Assembly: GCA_022711755.1 (NCBI GenBank)
Contig: JAKLEA010000020.1
Location: 47,734 to 111,733 of the forward strand
DNA from: Planctomycetota bacterium
GTDB taxonomy: Bacteria; Planctomycetota; Brocadiia; SM23-32; JAKLEA01
Length of the DNA stretch: 64,000 nucleotides
Reading direction: 5' to 3'
This document shows, one piece after another, positions 61,874 to 64,000 of this stretch. A model generated the notes under the pieces. It searched no databases. It was not told the origin of the DNA and saw only the letters and a program-made list of their open reading frames with translations. Both the position numbers and the translations under genes were made by a program. The first letter of the stretch is position 1; each line of letters opens with the position of its first letter.

Positions 61874-62821
61874 TCACGCGGATTCCGCCTTCGCCTTCTC
61901 CGCGTCCATCCGCCGCACGTTCTCCGGGCTGCGATTTCGGGGGTGCGCCTCGCTGTAGACCTCTCGCAGCCTTCCCAATCCCAGATGAGTGTAAATCTGC
62001 GTCGTCGCCAATTGCTCGTGCCCCAGCAGTTCCTGCACGCTGCGAAGGTCCGCCCCGTTTTCAAGCATGTGAGTGGCGAAGCTGTGCCGGAGGGAATGCG
62101 GCGAGAAATCCGGCGGCAGGCCGGCCAGCGCAAGATGCTTCTGGACGATCCTGTTCACGCTGCGCGCGGTCAGCCTGCCCCCGTCGGTAAGGTTGACAAA
62201 AAGCGGCCCCGTTTGGCGGTTCCTGATCGAGCCGTCCCGGACCTGCGCGTAGCGCGACAACGCCTGAAGGCAGAAGCTGCCCAGCGGCGCAAGGCGCTCT
62301 TTCTTGCGCTTTCCGCGTATCCTCGCCACCTCGTTGAACAGGTCGAGGTCAGTGTCGTCCATGCCGACCAGTTCGCTCACGCGCGCGCCGGTGCTGTAAA
62401 GCGTTTCAAGAATCGCCTTGTCCCGCGCGCCGTCAACGGTAGCCGTGTTCGGGGCGTCCAGCAGACGCCCGATCTCCTCCTGGCTCAGCACGCGCGGGAG
62501 TTTTTGCTCCCGCCTCGGCTTGCGCATGGCAAGCACCGGGGCCTTGTCAATCAGGCCGATCTTCAGCATGTATCGGTAGAATGAGCGCACGGCGGCGAGC
62601 TTGCGCGTCAGCGTCGCGCGGCTGTATTCGGACTGCTGGATGCGGCTCATGTACCCGCGCAGTTGCAGGTGATTGGCCTCCGCCGCCCCGACACCGCGCT
62701 CCTTCAGATACGTGATGAACTGCTCAAGGTCCGCGCGATACGCCCGCAACGTGTGTTCCGAGTAGTTCTTTTCATTCGCCAACGCGGACAAAAATTCCTC
62801 GGCAAGCATTTCGCCGTCCAT
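61874..62821 (-). CDS. xerC: Tyrosine recombinase XerC/XerD
   Basis: 315 residues. N-terminal core-binding SAM-like domain (1-95) and catalytic domain with the full active set: Arg147 (TGARVSEL), Lys171, His242 and Arg245 (HSLRHSFATH), His268 (LLGHEQL) and Tyr277 (TQIYTH). It fits the chromosomal dimer-resolution recombinases; C versus D cannot be separated by eye. CGGAG 8 nt upstream of the ATG. No dif-like site or integrated element was seen beside it, so an integrase role is less likely. Confidence 0.92.
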   Translation of the reverse strand: MDGEMLAEEFLSALANEKNYSEHTLRAYRADLEQFITYLKERGVGAAEANHLQLRGYMSRIQQSEYSRATLTRKLAAVRSFYRYMLKIGLIDKAPVLAMRKPRREQKLPRVLSQEEIGRLLDAPNTATVDGARDKAILETLYSTGARVSELVGMDDTDLDLFNEVARIRGKRKKERLAPLGSFCLQALSRYAQVRDGSIRNRQTGPLFVNLTDGGRLTARSVNRIVQKHLALAGLPPDFSPHSLRHSFATHMLENGADLRSVQELLGHEQLATTQIYTHLGLGRLREVYSEAHPRNRSPENVRRMDAEKAKAESA

Positions 62822-63188
62822 TAATTACGCTCCGATTGAGATTAAGTTAATTTAAGTGTTCCGGACGATGGCGCGGAGACGGACCGGAAGCGATATGGTC
62901 GGTGTAAGAGGCTTCAGCCCACCCCGTGCGATACGCGGCAACCTTCTGCCAATCCCCTGCAAAGCGGGCTGAAGTGATTCACATTATGTCAGTATCCAGA
63001 TTAGCCCAACCGCCGGATGCAGTCAAGCGAAATGCGGATATGAATCGCTCTACAATCCCATTCCTTCACACGTTCCGACCCATTACCGATGGCCCACATT
63101 TTCTCATTGAGAATTCTCCCCTTCATGATATTTTCTTTAAATATAGATGCCCGGCTTGAGCTTGATGCCGGAGAAAGGGGTTGAGGAT
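62822..63188. other. Intergenic region, possible imperfect hairpin
   Basis: 367 bases between divergent genes, AT-rich at both ends. GGCTTCAGCCC near 62910 and GCGGGCTGAAG near 62962 can pair as an ~8-bp stem with a long loop. A 77-codon frame (62926-63159) has no ribosome-binding site or motif and is not called. No other structure was recognised. Confidence 0.5.
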
Positions 63189-64000
63189 ATGAAGACGCGT
63201 ATTGTCCTGGCGATTGCGGCAGTATTATGCTGGGGAGGCATGAGGGCTGAGGCGCGAACGTATCTCTTCAGCGTGAACTCGACGCGAACCGACGCCATAA
63301 AGATATGGGCTGAGTGGACCTATGGAGACGGGTCCGGCACAAGGGGCAGCAGAGCAACAGGCTGGTTCGTCCTGAACGTTGATCCCTACTACTCCGGCCA
63401 GAAACGGGTCGAATGGCTCTCTCTGGACGTGCGGAACCTTGACCGGATGACCTTCGAACTTGTCTACTCAGGTTATATTAGCCAGAATTACATTGAACCT
63501 TATACCACCCCCGGAACCGGCTTGAAGCTTGACCTCATCGGATGTTCGCTTGACGGAGGCATACCGCTTTCTTCAGCAAGCACATGGAGGCTGATTGACA
63601 ATCTTGGGCGACAGAACCAACAGGTTCACATATCACGCCAGGTAGGAAACTATAAAGACGGCGGAGTGGCATGGGAACTCGACTACGATGAGTTCTATGC
63701 CGGAGATTCCGGAGATATGGGTATACCCACATCGCTTTCATCATGGGACGGTTCTTTTCCCCTGTTCCCATCCCAACAGGGTCAGACAATTCAGGCCAAC
63801 CTGCTGCAACCGGCACAAGGCTTATCGCCCTTATCTTTCCCATATCTTGTTGTGGCTCATGGTTATAGTTTGTACGGTAGATCGCCCATAGTTCTGTCTT
63901 TAAACCTTGAAGGCAACACCTTGACCGCGCAGACCGAACCATCACTCTTCAGCGTCCTTGACTCGGCGCGCACATCATGGGACTCGATCAACGATGTCTG
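63189..64000 (+). CDS. Secreted protein of unknown function, 3' end beyond window
   Basis: Open from the ATG at 63189 to the window edge, 270 codons without a stop, so the gene is cut by the window. It starts MKTRIVLAIAAVLCWGGM, a signal peptide with likely cleavage after MRAEA. The mature part is rich in Ser, Tyr, Gly and Asn with alternating strands (GWFVLNVDPYYSGQKRVEWL), suggesting a beta-sandwich surface protein. It may be another PEP-CTERM protein, but the diagnostic C-terminus is not visible. A GAGG-type ribosome-binding site is nearby. Codon use is more AT-tolerant than in neighbouring housekeeping genes. Confidence 0.75.
   Translation, partial: MKTRIVLAIAAVLCWGGMRAEARTYLFSVNSTRTDAIKIWAEWTYGDGSGTRGSRATGWFVLNVDPYYSGQKRVEWLSLDVRNLDRMTFELVYSGYISQNYIEPYTTPGTGLKLDLIGCSLDGGIPLSSASTWRLIDNLGRQNQQVHISRQVGNYKDGGVAWELDYDEFYAGDSGDMGIPTSLSSWDGSFPLFPSQQGQTIQANLLQPAQGLSPLSFPYLVVAHGYSLYGRSPIVLSLNLEGNTLTAQTEPSLFSVLDSARTSWDSINDV

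Noticed and set aside
61874..62821. Phage or island integrase
   Set aside because: Length, complete Xer-type motifs and absence of attachment repeats or phage genes favour XerC/D.
62926..63159. 77-codon plus-strand frame after xerC
   Set aside because: No ribosome-binding site, unusual composition, no motif.

Overview
The window is about 64 kb of GC-rich, densely coded DNA from a diderm (LPS-type) bacterium. Support for a Gram-negative envelope comes from bamA, ompH/skp, lpxC-fabZ, lpxA, lgt and several signal-peptide proteins. A fused lpxC/fabZ, PEP-CTERM surface proteins, Hanks-type kinases with long extracytoplasmic parts, TAT-exported Gfo/Idh/MocA oxidoreductases, URO-D-like enzymes, a DUF6785-like membrane protein and large secreted glycosidase-like proteins together suggest the PVC group or a neighbouring candidate phylum (Lentisphaerota, Planctomycetota, Hydrogenedentota or Sumerlaeota type). 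I cannot choose among these without a search. No rRNA, CRISPR array, insertion sequence or prophage was seen.

Layout. 0.1-11 kb (minus strand) is a signalling island: an FHA-containing Ser/Thr kinase, a two-TM protein of unknown function, a zinc-ribbon Ser/Thr kinase with a long exported helical region, a secreted NHL beta-propeller, a membrane GAF-GGDEF cyclase and a URO-D-family enzyme. The last four genes are tightly packed. 11.5-16.7 kb (plus) holds ilvD, tRNA-Gln, rplY, pth, rpsF, ssb, rpsR and rplI, followed by dnaB. 18.1-24.5 kb is an outer-membrane and lipid A operon: bamA, ompH, lpxC/fabZ, lpxA and a Gfo/Idh dehydrogenase. 24.5-28.6 kb holds a phosphodiesterase, a PEGA lipoprotein, a NifU-like Fe-S protein and a lactate-utilisation-type pair (lutC plus a fused lutB-lutA). 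28.6-35.7 kb (minus) carries a two-component system, a DUF2284 protein, a PAS hybrid kinase, an MFS transporter and a sugar epimerase-like TIM barrel. 36-38.7 kb holds a PSP1 protein and metG.

38.7-53 kb is accessory: a 999-residue secreted protein, two PEP-CTERM proteins, tRNA-Arg followed by two tandem hairpin terminators and a PP-loop ATPase, a sugar-catabolism cluster (TIM-barrel isomerase, two zinc dehydrogenases, ribulose-phosphate epimerase family), a polytopic membrane protein and a TAT-exported oxidoreductase. 53-57.5 kb returns to housekeeping: panC-panD-lgt and typA. 57.7-64 kb ends with a GH95-like lipoprotein, an outer-membrane-like protein, a XerC/D recombinase and a secreted protein cut off by the window edge.

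The points I rate highest are the linked kinase/propeller/cyclase cluster, the genetically encoded Ser/Asp/Glu-only tail on ribosomal protein S6 together with a candidate autoregulatory leader, the Gfo/Idh gene joined to lpxA (possible amide-linked lipid A), and the tRNA-Arg / double terminator / PP-loop arrangement. Start codons were set mainly by Shine-Dalgarno position and conserved N-termini. All functional calls rest on motif recognition, not on database searches.
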